Part shown: positions 25,187-34,543 of the stretch, piece by piece
Layout of the letters: every line of letters begins with the position of its first letter
Numbering within the stretch: position 1 is the first letter of the stretch
NCBI GenBank assembly: GCA_902581445.1
Contig: CACHOG010000002.1
Span: 90,187 to 154,186, forward strand
Direction: 5' to 3'
DNA length: 64,000 nt
Source: an uncultured Pelagibacteraceae bacterium
Lineage (GTDB): Bacteria > Pseudomonadota > Alphaproteobacteria > Pelagibacterales > Pelagibacteraceae
Translations under genes and position numbers: made by a program
Notes under the pieces: generated by a model
Databases searched by the model: none
What the model saw: only the letters and a program-made list of their open reading frames with translations
What the model was told of the DNA's origin: nothing

Positions 25187-26226
25187 TGTCTGATAAAAAA
25201 AATCTAGGTCATAACAGTAAAAAAGATTTTTTAAAAAATCCAGTAGAGCATATTGATATTACCAAATTTGACAGTAGAGAAATTATATCAGCAATGGGAA
25301 AAATGTCATTTGTCTCCAGAGAGACTGCAAATGCAACAAATATTTATAATGAAATGCTTAAAGATAAAGATTGTACAATCTTTTTAACTTTAGCTGGCTC
25401 GACTTCAGCAGCAGGATGTATGCATATTTATAGGGATATGGTTAAATATAATATGGTAGATGCAATCGTTGCAACAGGAGCATCAATAATTGATATGGAT
25501 TTTTTTGAGGCACTTGGATTTAAACATTATCAGGGCTCACAGTTTCAGAATGATGACGAGCTAAGAAAGAATTATATAGATAGAATTTATGATACTTACA
25601 TTGACGAAGATGAGCTTCAAAGGTGTGATAAAACTATTGGTGAAATTGCAGATAAGTTGGAACCAAAAGCGTATACCTCTAGGGAATTTATAAGGGAAAT
25701 TGGCAAATTTTTAAAAAAAAATTCGAAAAAAAAAGACTCATTAATTGAAACAGCATACGATAATAATGTTCCAATATTTTGTCCTGCTTTTACAGACTCT
25801 AGCGCTGGCTTTGGACTAGTGATGCATCAAGAAAGAAACCCAAATAAGCATATTACCATAGATTCAATCAGAGAATTTAGAGAATTAACAGAAATTAAAA
25901 TCCGATCAAAAGGATCGGGTTTATTCATGATAGGAGGAGGAGCTCCAAAAAATTTCATTCAAGACACAGTAATATGCGCTGAGCTATTAGGTAAAGAAGT
26001 TGATATGCATAAATATGCAATCCAAATCACAGTTGCTGACTCTAGAGATGGAGCATGCAGTAGTTCAACGCTTAAAGAGGCAAGTTCATGGGGTAAAGTA
26101 GATACATCAAAAGAACAAATGGTTTTTGCAGAGGCAACAAGTGTGCTACCTTTAATTGCAAGTGATGCTTATCATACTGGAGAATGGAAAAATAGAGAAA
26201 GAAAAAATTTTTCAGAAATATTTTAA
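25186..26226 (+). CDS. Deoxyhypusine-synthase-like enzyme (probable homospermidine synthase)
   Basis: A 346-residue enzyme of the deoxyhypusine synthase family, which transfers the aminobutyl group of a polyamine through a lysine imine. TLAGSTSAAGCMHIYRDMV, GGGAPKNFIQDT and EASSWGKVD are conserved; Lys304 in SSWGKV matches the catalytic lysine of eukaryotic DHS. Bacteria have no eIF5A, and bacterial homologues are reported to make homospermidine from putrescine. Location between ornithine decarboxylase and the agmatine-to-putrescine enzymes supports this. The start overlaps the upstream stop by one base. Confidence 0.88.
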   Translation: MSDKKNLGHNSKKDFLKNPVEHIDITKFDSREIISAMGKMSFVSRETANATNIYNEMLKDKDCTIFLTLAGSTSAAGCMHIYRDMVKYNMVDAIVATGASIIDMDFFEALGFKHYQGSQFQNDDELRKNYIDRIYDTYIDEDELQRCDKTIGEIADKLEPKAYTSREFIREIGKFLKKNSKKKDSLIETAYDNNVPIFCPAFTDSSAGFGLVMHQERNPNKHITIDSIREFRELTEIKIRSKGSGLFMIGGGAPKNFIQDTVICAELLGKEVDMHKYAIQITVADSRDGACSSSTLKEASSWGKVDTSKEQMVFAEATSVLPLIASDAYHTGEWKNRERKNFSEIF

Positions 26227-26230
26227 TTAA

Positions 26231-27112
26231 ATGCCCAAAAAAACAATTATTGGTATCATCCAGAGTAAGATTTTAAATAATTATAATTCGAATCTAAAAG
26301 CTGTTATAAAAAATATTAAAAAAGCTGCTAATAGAAATGCGAAAATAATTTGTTTACCTGAGCTTTTCTTAACAAATTACTTCTGTCAAACAGAAAACCA
26401 CTCAAATTTTAAATTTGCAGAAAAAATACCAGGTAAAACCTCAAAAGTTTTTTGCGATTTATCAAAAGAATTGAATGTTGTTTTAATGATATCTATGTTT
26501 GAAAAAAAAACACGTGGTTTCTATCATAATACAAGTATTATTATAGATGAAAAAGGAAAAATTTTATCAAAGTATAGAAAAATGCATATTCCTGATGATC
26601 CAGGGTATTATGAAAAATTTTATTTCACCCCGGGTGATCTTGGTTTTAAATCTATTAAAACTAAACATGGAAATATTGGTCCCTTAATATGTTGGGATCA
26701 GTGGTTTCCTGAAGCTGCTAGACTCACTGCTTTAAAGGGTGCACAAATAATTTTTTATCCTACTGCAATTGGATGGCACCCGAAAGAAAAGAAAAAATTA
26801 GGAAAAGCACAATTAGATTCTTGGGTAACTATGCAGAAATCACATGCTATAGCTAATGGAACTTATGTTGTTGCAGTTAACAGAGTCGGTAATGAAAAAA
26901 AAGGAAATAAAAAAATTGAATTTTGGGGAAATTCTATGATTATTGATCCAAGTGGAAAGATAATTGGCAAATTAGGTAATAAAAAAGAGGGAATTTTAAT
27001 TCGTGAAATTGATTATGATAAAATAGATACTGCGAGAGAGCACTGGCCATTCTTAAGAGATCGAAGAGTAGAATTCTATAAAGGAATATTAAAGAATCCG
27101 GATGATGACTAG
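26231..27112 (+). CDS. aguB: N-carbamoylputrescine amidase
   Basis: A 293-residue nitrilase-superfamily amidase that hydrolyses N-carbamoylputrescine to putrescine, CO2 and ammonia. The catalytic triad is visible: Glu44 in LPELFLTNYFCQ, Lys117 in YRKMHIPDD and Cys154 in LICWDQWFPE. PGYYEKFYFTPGD after the lysine is characteristic of the AguB subgroup. It begins four bases after the DHS-like gene and its end overlaps aguA by 11 bases. Confidence 0.95.
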   Translation: MPKKTIIGIIQSKILNNYNSNLKAVIKNIKKAANRNAKIICLPELFLTNYFCQTENHSNFKFAEKIPGKTSKVFCDLSKELNVVLMISMFEKKTRGFYHNTSIIIDEKGKILSKYRKMHIPDDPGYYEKFYFTPGDLGFKSIKTKHGNIGPLICWDQWFPEAARLTALKGAQIIFYPTAIGWHPKEKKKLGKAQLDSWVTMQKSHAIANGTYVVAVNRVGNEKKGNKKIEFWGNSMIIDPSGKIIGKLGNKKEGILIREIDYDKIDTAREHWPFLRDRRVEFYKGILKNPDDD

Positions 27113-28163
27113 TAAACTAACTGGTTTTAAGATTCCTGCAGAATGGGAACCTCAAAAATCAATTTGGATCGCATGGCCTTATAATAAAAATGATTGGCCA
27201 GAGCTTTTTAGTTTTATCCCACATGTAGTTGCAAAAATTGTTAAAATAATTTCAGAAAACCAAAAAGTTGATTTATTAATTGATAAAAATAAACACCAAG
27301 TTTTAAATATATTAAAAAATTATAAAGCGAAATTAAGCAATATCAATTTTCACAAAATTAAAACAGATAGAATATGGTTACGTGACTCTGGACCAATATT
27401 TGTCATTAATAAAAGAATTAAAAAAAAGTTGATACTAGACTTTAAATTCAATGCATGGTCTAAATATTATAATTTCAATAGAGATAATCAAATTAATAAA
27501 AAAATAAGTAAAATAATAAAAGTTAAAAGAATTGAACCAAAAATTAGTTTTGGTAAAAACATCAGATCAATAGTTATGGAAGGTGGTGCATTTGATACTA
27601 ATGGAAAAGGATCTTTACTACTTACTGAAGAGTGCCTACTAAGTAAGGTACAAGAAAGAAATAACGGTTTCAAAAAAAAAGATTATGAGAATATCTTCTC
27701 AAAATATTTAGGAATCAATAATTTTATTTGGCTGAAAAAGGGTATATCAGGGGATGACACTCATGGGCATATTGATGATATTGCTCGATTTGTAGACAAA
27801 AATACAATAATGATTGCGGTAGAAAAAAATAAAAAAGATGCAAATTTTAAAAATTTAAAACTTAATTTGACAATATTATCTAGAAGTAGAAATAATAATA
27901 GAGAGAAATTTCAAATAATCAAAGTCCCAATGCCTTCACCAGTATTTATTAAAAAAAAAAGAGTTCCAGCTAGTTACTTAAATTTCTTAATTACTAATAA
28001 AAAAGTATTATTACCTATTTTTAATGTTAAAGAAGATAAAAAAGTTATTAAGATATTTAGAAATTTTTTTAAAAATAAAAAAATAATACCAATCGACTGC
28101 AGTAAATTAATTTGGGGTTTTGGTGCAATACATTGTATGACACAACAAGAACCGAAATTTTAA
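27102..28163 (+). CDS. aguA: Agmatine deiminase
   Basis: A 353-residue enzyme of the peptidyl-arginine-deiminase fold, converting agmatine to N-carbamoylputrescine and ammonia. IPAEWEPQKSIWIAWP, DRIWLRDSGPIFV, VMEGGAFDTNGKGSLL, GDDTHGHIDDIARF and the terminal GAIHCMTQQ with catalytic Cys345 are all conserved. The ATG at 27102 is followed by a second in-frame ATG at 27105; either may be used. It ends the polyamine operon and abuts the stop of the convergent yhhQ with no spacer. Arginine decarboxylase, needed to make agmatine, is not in the window. Confidence 0.95.
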   Translation: MMTSKLTGFKIPAEWEPQKSIWIAWPYNKNDWPELFSFIPHVVAKIVKIISENQKVDLLIDKNKHQVLNILKNYKAKLSNINFHKIKTDRIWLRDSGPIFVINKRIKKKLILDFKFNAWSKYYNFNRDNQINKKISKIIKVKRIEPKISFGKNIRSIVMEGGAFDTNGKGSLLLTEECLLSKVQERNNGFKKKDYENIFSKYLGINNFIWLKKGISGDDTHGHIDDIARFVDKNTIMIAVEKNKKDANFKNLKLNLTILSRSRNNNREKFQIIKVPMPSPVFIKKKRVPASYLNFLITNKKVLLPIFNVKEDKKVIKIFRNFFKNKKIIPIDCSKLIWGFGAIHCMTQQEPKF

Positions 28164-28712
28164 TTAGGCAGATTTGAGTGTACCAATTAATAATCTAAAA
28201 GGAATAAGCATTAATAATGCTACAAATATTTTTACAGCCAAATCTCCTAATGATAATGATACCCAAGGTATTCCTGTTCCATAGAATGAAATCGAGAAGA
28301 ATAAAAATGTATCAACAGTTGAACCTATTAACGATGATGTTAATGGAGCCACAAACCACTTCTTCATTCTTAATTGATCAAAAATTTGAACATCTAGCAA
28401 CTGAGCAATTATAAAGGCTGTACCCGAACCAATAGCTATTCTTACAGAAATTAGGTCAGAATAGTTTGTGGCAAATATCAAAGTAAATAAAATTCCTATT
28501 GTAAATCCTATATATACTATTTTTCTAGCAACTATCTTACCAAATGATCTGTTTGCAAGGTCAGTTATCAGAAAGGCTATAGGATAACTGAAAGCACCAT
28601 ATGTGAGAATATCTTCAAGACCATAATATTTAATAGGGAACTGTACGAGATAGTTTGATGCTAAAACAACTAATCCCATCATAAAAGCGAGGGAAAGAAA
28701 TATTTTATTCAT
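28164..28712 (-). CDS. yhhQ: Queuosine precursor transporter (VUT/YhhQ family)
   Basis: A 182-residue inner-membrane protein with about six helices. SNYLVQFPIKYYGLEDILTYGAFSYPIAFLITDLANRSFG and the following RKIVYIGF match the VUT family, whose E. coli member YhhQ imports preQ0/preQ1 for tRNA queuosine. The ATG at 28712 overlaps the rpmB stop (TGATG); an upstream TTG at 28715 is possible. It is the last gene of lysK-pyrD-rpmB-yhhQ. Confidence 0.9.
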   Translation of the reverse strand: MNKIFLSLAFMMGLVVLASNYLVQFPIKYYGLEDILTYGAFSYPIAFLITDLANRSFGKIVARKIVYIGFTIGILFTLIFATNYSDLISVRIAIGSGTAFIIAQLLDVQIFDQLRMKKWFVAPLTSSLIGSTVDTFLFFSISFYGTGIPWVSLSLGDLAVKIFVALLMLIPFRLLIGTLKSA

Positions 28713-28993
28713 CAAGCTGATTTATTTAATAAAGTTTTTTTAATTTTCTTTAATCTGAAAGAAAGATTTTTCGTTTTTGCTGATTTTATAAATTGGTCAA
28801 AACTTCCTTTTTTATCGACTGATCGTATTCCAGAGTTTGAAACTGTAAGTTTTAAACTTTTATTTAGCATTTCGCTTTTGAATCTTACTTTTTTCAGGTT
28901 TGGTAAAAATCTTCTTTTTGTTTTATTATTAGCGTGACTTACCTTATGTCCCTTTAAAGGTATTTTTCCGGTTAATTCGCATTTTTTCGACAT
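28712..28993 (-). CDS. rpmB: 50S ribosomal protein L28
   Basis: A 93-residue basic ribosomal protein, part of the 50S subunit. [33 protein letters not shown] is the standard L28 opening, and the chain has the longer alphaproteobacterial form with a Lys-rich tail. The cysteines of zinc-binding L28 forms are not complete. It follows pyrD's gene by 33 bases on the other side and couples to yhhQ through a one-base overlap. Confidence 0.97.
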   Translation of the reverse strand: MSKKCELTGKIPLKGHKVSHANNKTKRRFLPNLKKVRFKSEMLNKSLKLTVSNSGIRSVDKKGSFDQFIKSAKTKNLSFRLKKIKKTLLNKSA

Positions 28994-29026
28994 AAAAACT
29001 AAGAATGTATATGCGTAGAAAATTAC

Positions 29027-30076
29027 TCAGTCAAGTTTATTTTTAGAACCTACTAATTCAGAAATATTATTTACACCTGTTTTTTTTATAATTTCTATCA
29101 ATTCATCATTTATTTTAGATACTATATTTGGACCTTTAAAAACCATTCCAGTGTAAAGTTGAACAAGTTTTGCACCATTTATTATTTTTTCGTAAACTGA
29201 TCTACCACTATCAATTCCTCCAACTCCAATAATTGTAATATCTGATTTTAAATTTTTAAAAAATTCATTAATTAGAAAATTTGATTTATTTTCAAGAGGT
29301 TTGCCTGATAGTCCTCCTTTTTCTAATTTGTTAATATTTTTTAAATTTTCTCTTGTTCTATCAGTCGAGTTTGAGATGATTACCGTTTTGATTTTATTAC
29401 TAGTTAAAACTTCACATATTCTATCTATACTTTTATTTTCGATATCTGGAGAAATTTTTAAGGCAATTGGTATATTTGTTTTCAATTTAGTCTTTTCAGT
29501 TTGAATTTCTTTGAGAAGTTCATCCAATTCTTCATCTTTGTGAAAGCTCCTTAAATTTTCAGTATTTGGAGATGAAATATTTACTGTTAAATAATCACCA
29601 ATGTCATGAAATTTTTTTAAACCTTCCAGATAGTCTTTTACTCGGTTTTTTGTATCTTTATTGGGTCCAATATTTATTCCTAAAAGTCCCTTTGGTGAAT
29701 TTGACAGTATTCTTGCTCTCACCTTGTCAGAACCAGAATTATTAAACCCTAATCTATTTATCAAAGCCTCATCTTCTTCAAGTCTAAACACTCTTGGTTT
29801 AGGGTTACCATATTGCTTGAGTGGGGTGACTGTTCCAACTTCAACAAAACCAAATCCCAGTTTAAACAAAGAGTTATATACCTCTGCATCTTTGTCAAAA
29901 CCTGCTGCAATACCAATAGGATTCGGTATTTTTTTTCCAAAGATATCCAATTCAAGAATTTTATTTTTTTGAACTGTTTTATTTGGAATATAATTCAACT
30001 TTAAGGCTTTAATGGCCAAATTATGCGCTGTTTCAGGGTCTAATTTAAAAATTAATCCTCGTATTTTTTCAAACAT
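29027..30076 (-). CDS. pyrD: Dihydroorotate dehydrogenase (quinone), class 2
   Basis: A 349-residue membrane-associated flavoenzyme of pyrimidine synthesis that oxidises dihydroorotate with quinone as acceptor. NPIGIAAGFDKDAEV, VEVGTVTPLKQYGNPKPRVFR, LTVNISSPNTENLR (catalytic Ser) and GVGGIDSGRSVYEKI plus LVQLYTGMVFKGP identify class 2. The N-terminal helix for membrane association (first 30 residues) is present. The start overlaps the lysK stop by eight bases. Confidence 0.97.
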   Translation of the reverse strand: MFEKIRGLIFKLDPETAHNLAIKALKLNYIPNKTVQKNKILELDIFGKKIPNPIGIAAGFDKDAEVYNSLFKLGFGFVEVGTVTPLKQYGNPKPRVFRLEEDEALINRLGFNNSGSDKVRARILSNSPKGLLGINIGPNKDTKNRVKDYLEGLKKFHDIGDYLTVNISSPNTENLRSFHKDEELDELLKEIQTEKTKLKTNIPIALKISPDIENKSIDRICEVLTSNKIKTVIISNSTDRTRENLKNINKLEKGGLSGKPLENKSNFLINEFFKNLKSDITIIGVGGIDSGRSVYEKIINGAKLVQLYTGMVFKGPNIVSKINDELIEIIKKTGVNNISELVGSKNKLD

Positions 30077-31637
30077 TATTTATTTTTTGTTTTATTAAAT
30101 TTTTAGTTTCGTTAACTCCAAAAAAACTTATAAAAAAACCCATCCTTGGACCATTTTCAACTCCAAAAACAACCTCATAAATTAATTTGAACCAGTCACG
30201 TAAATTTTCTTTATAACCGTTTTCTTTTCCAACAGAATAAATTTTTGTTTGGATATCCTCTGGTTTCATGTCATCGCTACAATTATCTAAAGTATTTATC
30301 AGAGCCTCTAAGGCATTTTTCTCATCCTTATTGGGCTTTTTATATTTTTTAGTTTTCTTAATTACATCATTAAAATATTTAATTGCATATCCTATTAAGT
30401 TATCAAAAATGGTTTGATTTTTCTCTGAAATATCTTTTTTATATTTTTTCACAAATTTCCATAAAAGATCTTTGTTATCTGCATTGCTTGTTTCCACAAG
30501 GTTAAGCAACATAGAAAAACTCATAATATAGTTTTCCTTAGGCATTTTAGAATTATGTACATGCCAAACTGGATTCATAAGAATTTGAAGATCATTCTGA
30601 GATTTGCCTTTTTCAATAAAGTCTAAATATTCATCTACTGATTTTGGTATTATTTCTTTATATAGTTTTTTTGCTCTTTTAGGGTTTTGATACATGAACA
30701 AAGATAAACTTTCAGGCGATGCATATTCTAGCCATTGCTCAATTGTTATTCCATTACCTTTTGACTTAGAAATTTTCTCACCTTTTTCGTCTAAAAACAA
30801 CTCATAAGCAAAACCACTTGGGCATTTTTTTCCAAGCAAATTAATAATCTTGGTAGACAAAATCGCGCTCTCGATTAGATCTTTACCATACATTTCAAAA
30901 TCAATATCTAAAGCATACCATCTCATTGCCCAATCAACTTTCCATTGTAATTTACAATTACCATCTAAAATACTTGACTCAAGTTTTTGACCTTTGTTAT
31001 CAAAAATAATTTTTGAATTTTTTTCGTCTATCTCTATTACAGGTATCTCTAAAACTTTTTTTGAATTAGGACAGATTGGTAAAAATGGCGAATATGTTTT
31101 TTGTCTTTCCTTTCCAAGTGTTGGTATTATTATATCCATAATTCCATTATAGTTTTTCAATATAAGTTTGAGTGTTTCATTAAAATAACCTGTTTTGTAG
31201 AGACTTGTCGAACTTTTAAAAGTATACTTAAACTTAAATTCATCTAAGAATTTTTTTAGCATCTCATTATTATGTTCACCAAAACTTTCATATTTTTCAA
31301 AGGGATCTGGAACAAGTGTTAAAGGTTTATGCAAATTATCTTCTAATTTTTTTACATTAGGGATGTTGTCCGGAACTTTTCTAAGACCATCCATGTCATC
31401 AGAAAAAGTAATAATTTCTTTCGGCAAATCTGTAATTTGATCCAGAGCGTTTACTATCATGGATGTTCTAGCAACTTCACCAAAAGTACCAATATGTGGA
31501 AGTCCGCTAGGACCATAGCCTGTTTGTAATATAATTTTGCCTTTCTTTTTTATTGATGTTTCCCTTTCATTGAGAATTTTTTTTGCCTCAATAAAGGGCC
31601 AGGCATTTGTCTTATCTAAATTGGCTTTATCAATCAC
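30069..31637 (-). CDS. lysK: Lysyl-tRNA synthetase, class I
   Basis: A 522-residue class I LysRS, the archaeal-type enzyme also used by alphaproteobacteria and unrelated to class II LysS. The HIGH motif is GLPHIGTFGE (His48 onward) and the KMSKS motif is KISKSKGNG near residues 288-296. It charges tRNA-Lys. The start codon is GTG at 31637; no better ATG lies nearby and the next residues, MIDKANLDKTNAWPFIEA, fit the family. It is the first gene of lysK-pyrD-rpmB-yhhQ, divergent from trkH over 87 bases. Confidence 0.96.
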   Translation of the reverse strand: MIDKANLDKTNAWPFIEAKKILNERETSIKKKGKIILQTGYGPSGLPHIGTFGEVARTSMIVNALDQITDLPKEIITFSDDMDGLRKVPDNIPNVKKLEDNLHKPLTLVPDPFEKYESFGEHNNEMLKKFLDEFKFKYTFKSSTSLYKTGYFNETLKLILKNYNGIMDIIIPTLGKERQKTYSPFLPICPNSKKVLEIPVIEIDEKNSKIIFDNKGQKLESSILDGNCKLQWKVDWAMRWYALDIDFEMYGKDLIESAILSTKIINLLGKKCPSGFAYELFLDEKGEKISKSKGNGITIEQWLEYASPESLSLFMYQNPKRAKKLYKEIIPKSVDEYLDFIEKGKSQNDLQILMNPVWHVHNSKMPKENYIMSFSMLLNLVETSNADNKDLLWKFVKKYKKDISEKNQTIFDNLIGYAIKYFNDVIKKTKKYKKPNKDEKNALEALINTLDNCSDDMKPEDIQTKIYSVGKENGYKENLRDWFKLIYEVVFGVENGPRMGFFISFFGVNETKNLIKQKINNV

Positions 31638-31724
31638 AAGTTTTCAAAAATTCACATATTTGGTTGTTTTTATTAATTCTTATAGTGTTGAAATTTATTT
31701 ACCATAAAATAATGTTCAAACAAA

Positions 31725-33170
31725 ATGTTCAATTATAAAACAGTTTTTTTCATTATTGGTGTACTACAAATAATTCTTGGAATATTTATGGCTATTCCAA
31801 TTATATTACAGTTAGTTTTTTCTGAACTTGATTCCTCTTTTATTGCATCTTCTGTAATTACTTTGGTATTTGGTATTTTGTTTGTTTTATCTAATCTAGA
31901 TTATAATAAAAAAATCAATCTACAGCAGGCGTTTCTTCTGACTACTCTATCATGGCTTACAATTGCAATATTTGGGTCTTTGCCTTTTTATTTTTCAAAT
32001 TTAAATTTATCTTTTACAGACTCTTTTTTTGAGAGCATGTCTGGTCTTACTACAACAGGTTCAACCATAATAACAAATTTAGAAATCGTACCTAAAAGTA
32101 TTTTACTTTGGAGAGCGCTACTACAATGGCTTGGGGGTATAGGAATTATAGTAATGGCAATTACTTTAATGCCTATAATGAATATTGGTGGAATGCTTCT
32201 TTTTAAAGTTCTTAACACAGATTCTTCTGACGATATTTTGCTTTCTTCTAAAGAAATATCTTTAAAACTAGTTTTTATTTATTTTTTATTAACTTTAATA
32301 TGTGCTGTAGCTTATAAAATATTTGGAATGAATTTTTTTGATAGCTTAACACATTCCATGACAACAATTGCTACAGGTGGTTTCTCAAATTACAATGAGT
32401 CTATTGGGTATTTTAATAATATAAAAATAGAAATAACTGCAATATTATTTATTATATTGGGAAGTATACCATTTATTGCGTATATAAAATTTTTAAATGG
32501 TAATAGGAAAGTTTTTTTAAATGATACACAAGTAACAACTTTTATAAAAGTAACAATTATTTCAATTCTAATACTTTTAATTTATTTATTTTTCAAACTC
32601 GAAAGCTTTGGTTTGAAAGATTTAAGATCAGTAATTTTTAACTCAATATCAATTTTAACAGGAACTGGGTATGTAACTGGACAGTTTGATCAATGGGGAA
32701 GTTTTTCGTTGTTTTATTTTTTGATATTAATGTTTATTGGAGGATGCGCAGGATCTACTACGTGTGGGATAAAAATTTTTAGAATTCAAATTTTGTATAA
32801 GTTTGTGATGATACAGTTAAAAAAAATTATTTATCCACGAGGAATTTTTGTAATAAAATATGAAAATAATAATGTTAATGACAAATTTTTAGCTTCAATT
32901 ATCTCTTTTATATACTTATATATATTAATTTTCTTTTTTATAACAACACTCCTATCTATAACCGGTTTAGATTTTATCACCTCGATTTCTGCTGCTGCCA
33001 CATCAATATCCAATGTTGGTCCAGGACTTGGGTCTGTAATTGGCTCAAATGGGAATTTTTCAACATTGCCGGATGCTTCTAAATGGATTTTAAGTGCAGG
33101 AATGATATTAGGAAGACTGGAATTATTTGCTATATTAGTTTTATTTTTACCGTCTTTTTGGAAAAAATGA
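31725..33170 (+). CDS. trkH: Potassium uptake protein TrkH
   Basis: A 481-residue inner-membrane K+ channel-like subunit with four P-loop repeats: SGLTTTGSTII near 107-117, TTIATGGFSNY, TGTGYVTG and SISNVGPGLGSV near 425-436 carry the selectivity-filter glycines. GGIGIIVMAITLMP and GGCAGSTTCGIKIFR are family motifs. TrkA, the cytoplasmic gating subunit, is not in the window. The ATG of the next gene overlaps its TGA (ATGA), suggesting translational coupling with AmpG. Confidence 0.95.
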   Translation: MFNYKTVFFIIGVLQIILGIFMAIPIILQLVFSELDSSFIASSVITLVFGILFVLSNLDYNKKINLQQAFLLTTLSWLTIAIFGSLPFYFSNLNLSFTDSFFESMSGLTTTGSTIITNLEIVPKSILLWRALLQWLGGIGIIVMAITLMPIMNIGGMLLFKVLNTDSSDDILLSSKEISLKLVFIYFLLTLICAVAYKIFGMNFFDSLTHSMTTIATGGFSNYNESIGYFNNIKIEITAILFIILGSIPFIAYIKFLNGNRKVFLNDTQVTTFIKVTIISILILLIYLFFKLESFGLKDLRSVIFNSISILTGTGYVTGQFDQWGSFSLFYFLILMFIGGCAGSTTCGIKIFRIQILYKFVMIQLKKIIYPRGIFVIKYENNNVNDKFLASIISFIYLYILIFFFITTLLSITGLDFITSISAAATSISNVGPGLGSVIGSNGNFSTLPDASKWILSAGMILGRLELFAILVLFLPSFWKK

Positions 33171-34543
33171 TTGAAATTAAAAAAGAAAAAAATTTTTTTG
33201 ATACTGTAAAATTCTATTTTGACATGAGAATGTTAAAAATTTTACTGTTAGGAGCCATTAGCGGCTTTCCCTGGGTAATTATAGGAAGTAGTTTAAGTTT
33301 GTGGTTAAAAGAAGAAGGTTTATCAAGATCTACTATTGGATGGGCTGGATTAATTTTTGCAGTTTATGCTTTTAATTATTTTTGGGCGCCATTAATTGAC
33401 AGAATTCAGATACCCTTGTTAACAAAGAAAATTGGCCATAGAAAATCTTGGATTTTTTTAATGCAGATAATAATTTTAATTGGGTTAATATTCTGGAGCT
33501 TTATAAATCCAGTACAAAATTTAAATCTAGTTATCGGTGCTGGACTAATTATTGCTCTAGCCTCAGCCACACAGGATATAACCGTGGATGCTTTAAGAAT
33601 TGAGCAAATAAAAAAAGAGGAAAAAGAAGCTATGGCCGCAGGAGCAGCTGTAGCAGTAGTTGGTTGGTGGTCAGGTTATAAATTAGGGGGTGTAATCGCT
33701 TTAACGTTGGCAGATTTTTTAGAGAATTTAGGAATAGAAAATTATTGGCAATTATCTTTTTTAGGTTTGGGTTTAATTATTATTTTATTAAATATAGGAA
33801 TTTTATTTATTAAAGAAGAAAATTTTTTTAATATTAAAAGTTCTCATCTTGAATTAGATGAAAAGATTTTAGGTAAACTAAATTATAATAATATATTTAC
33901 TAAAATTTTAGCCTGGGTTACCTCGACGATTTCTGGGCCTCTAATTAGTTTTTTTAAAAAAAATGGGAAAGGAATAGCTATTGGAATTATAAGTTTTATT
34001 TTTCTTTTTAAAATTGGAGAGGCTTTCTTAGGAAGAATGTCTGTAATTTTTTATAAAGAAATTGGCTTTTCTAAATCCGATATAGCACTTTATTCAAAAA
34101 CTTTTGGTTGGATAACTACAGTAATTTTTACTTTGTTAGGAGGAATGTTTGCAATCCGATCAGGCGTTATAAAATCGATGTTTCTGGCAGGAATATTGAT
34201 GGCATTAACAAATGTTCTTTTTTCTTTTTTAGCATGGAGTGATAAATCATATTTATTATTTGCAATAGCGGTTATTTTAGATGATATGGCGGCTGCTTTT
34301 GCAACAGTTGCTTTTGTTGCTTTTATATCTTTATTAGTTGATAGAAATTATACTGCTACACAATATGCTCTGCTCGCTTCCTTGGGTACAGCAGGAAGAA
34401 CTACACTTGCCTCTTCCTCAGGTGCATTAGTAGATTGGCTAAATGGTGATTGGGGTATATTTTTCATAATTACAGCTTTAATGGTAATTCCATCGCTTAT
34501 TCTTCTATATCTGATGAAAAATAAAATTAAACTTAATGACTGA
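33167..34543 (+). CDS. ampG: AmpG-like MFS transporter (muropeptide permease)
   Basis: A 458-residue inner-membrane MFS protein with about twelve helices. LLGAISGFPWVIIGSSLSLWLKEEGLSRSTIGWAGLIFAVYAFNYFWAPLIDR and the ATQDITVDALRIE region (charged motif in helix 5) are characteristic of AmpG, which imports anhydro-muropeptides. The start is the ATG at 33167 overlapping the trkH stop; the longer reading frame from 33083 runs through the trkH coding sequence. Its end overlaps a gene for an NlpC/P60 peptidase by eight bases, fitting cell-wall fragment turnover. An acetyl-CoA transporter cannot be wholly excluded. Confidence 0.88.
   Translation: MIEIKKEKNFFDTVKFYFDMRMLKILLLGAISGFPWVIIGSSLSLWLKEEGLSRSTIGWAGLIFAVYAFNYFWAPLIDRIQIPLLTKKIGHRKSWIFLMQIIILIGLIFWSFINPVQNLNLVIGAGLIIALASATQDITVDALRIEQIKKEEKEAMAAGAAVAVVGWWSGYKLGGVIALTLADFLENLGIENYWQLSFLGLGLIIILLNIGILFIKEENFFNIKSSHLELDEKILGKLNYNNIFTKILAWVTSTISGPLISFFKKNGKGIAIGIISFIFLFKIGEAFLGRMSVIFYKEIGFSKSDIALYSKTFGWITTVIFTLLGGMFAIRSGVIKSMFLAGILMALTNVLFSFLAWSDKSYLLFAIAVILDDMAAAFATVAFVAFISLLVDRNYTATQYALLASLGTAGRTTLASSSGALVDWLNGDWGIFFIITALMVIPSLILLYLMKNKIKLND

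Noticed and set aside
31638-31724. Riboswitch or strong promoter before trkH
   Set aside because: Possible -10 boxes (TATAGT, TAAAAT) occur but no convincing -35 at proper spacing, and no stable fold is evident by eye.
33083-33166. Upstream extension of ampG
   Set aside because: It runs within trkH coding sequence in another frame; the ATG at 33167 overlapping the trkH stop fits the family start.
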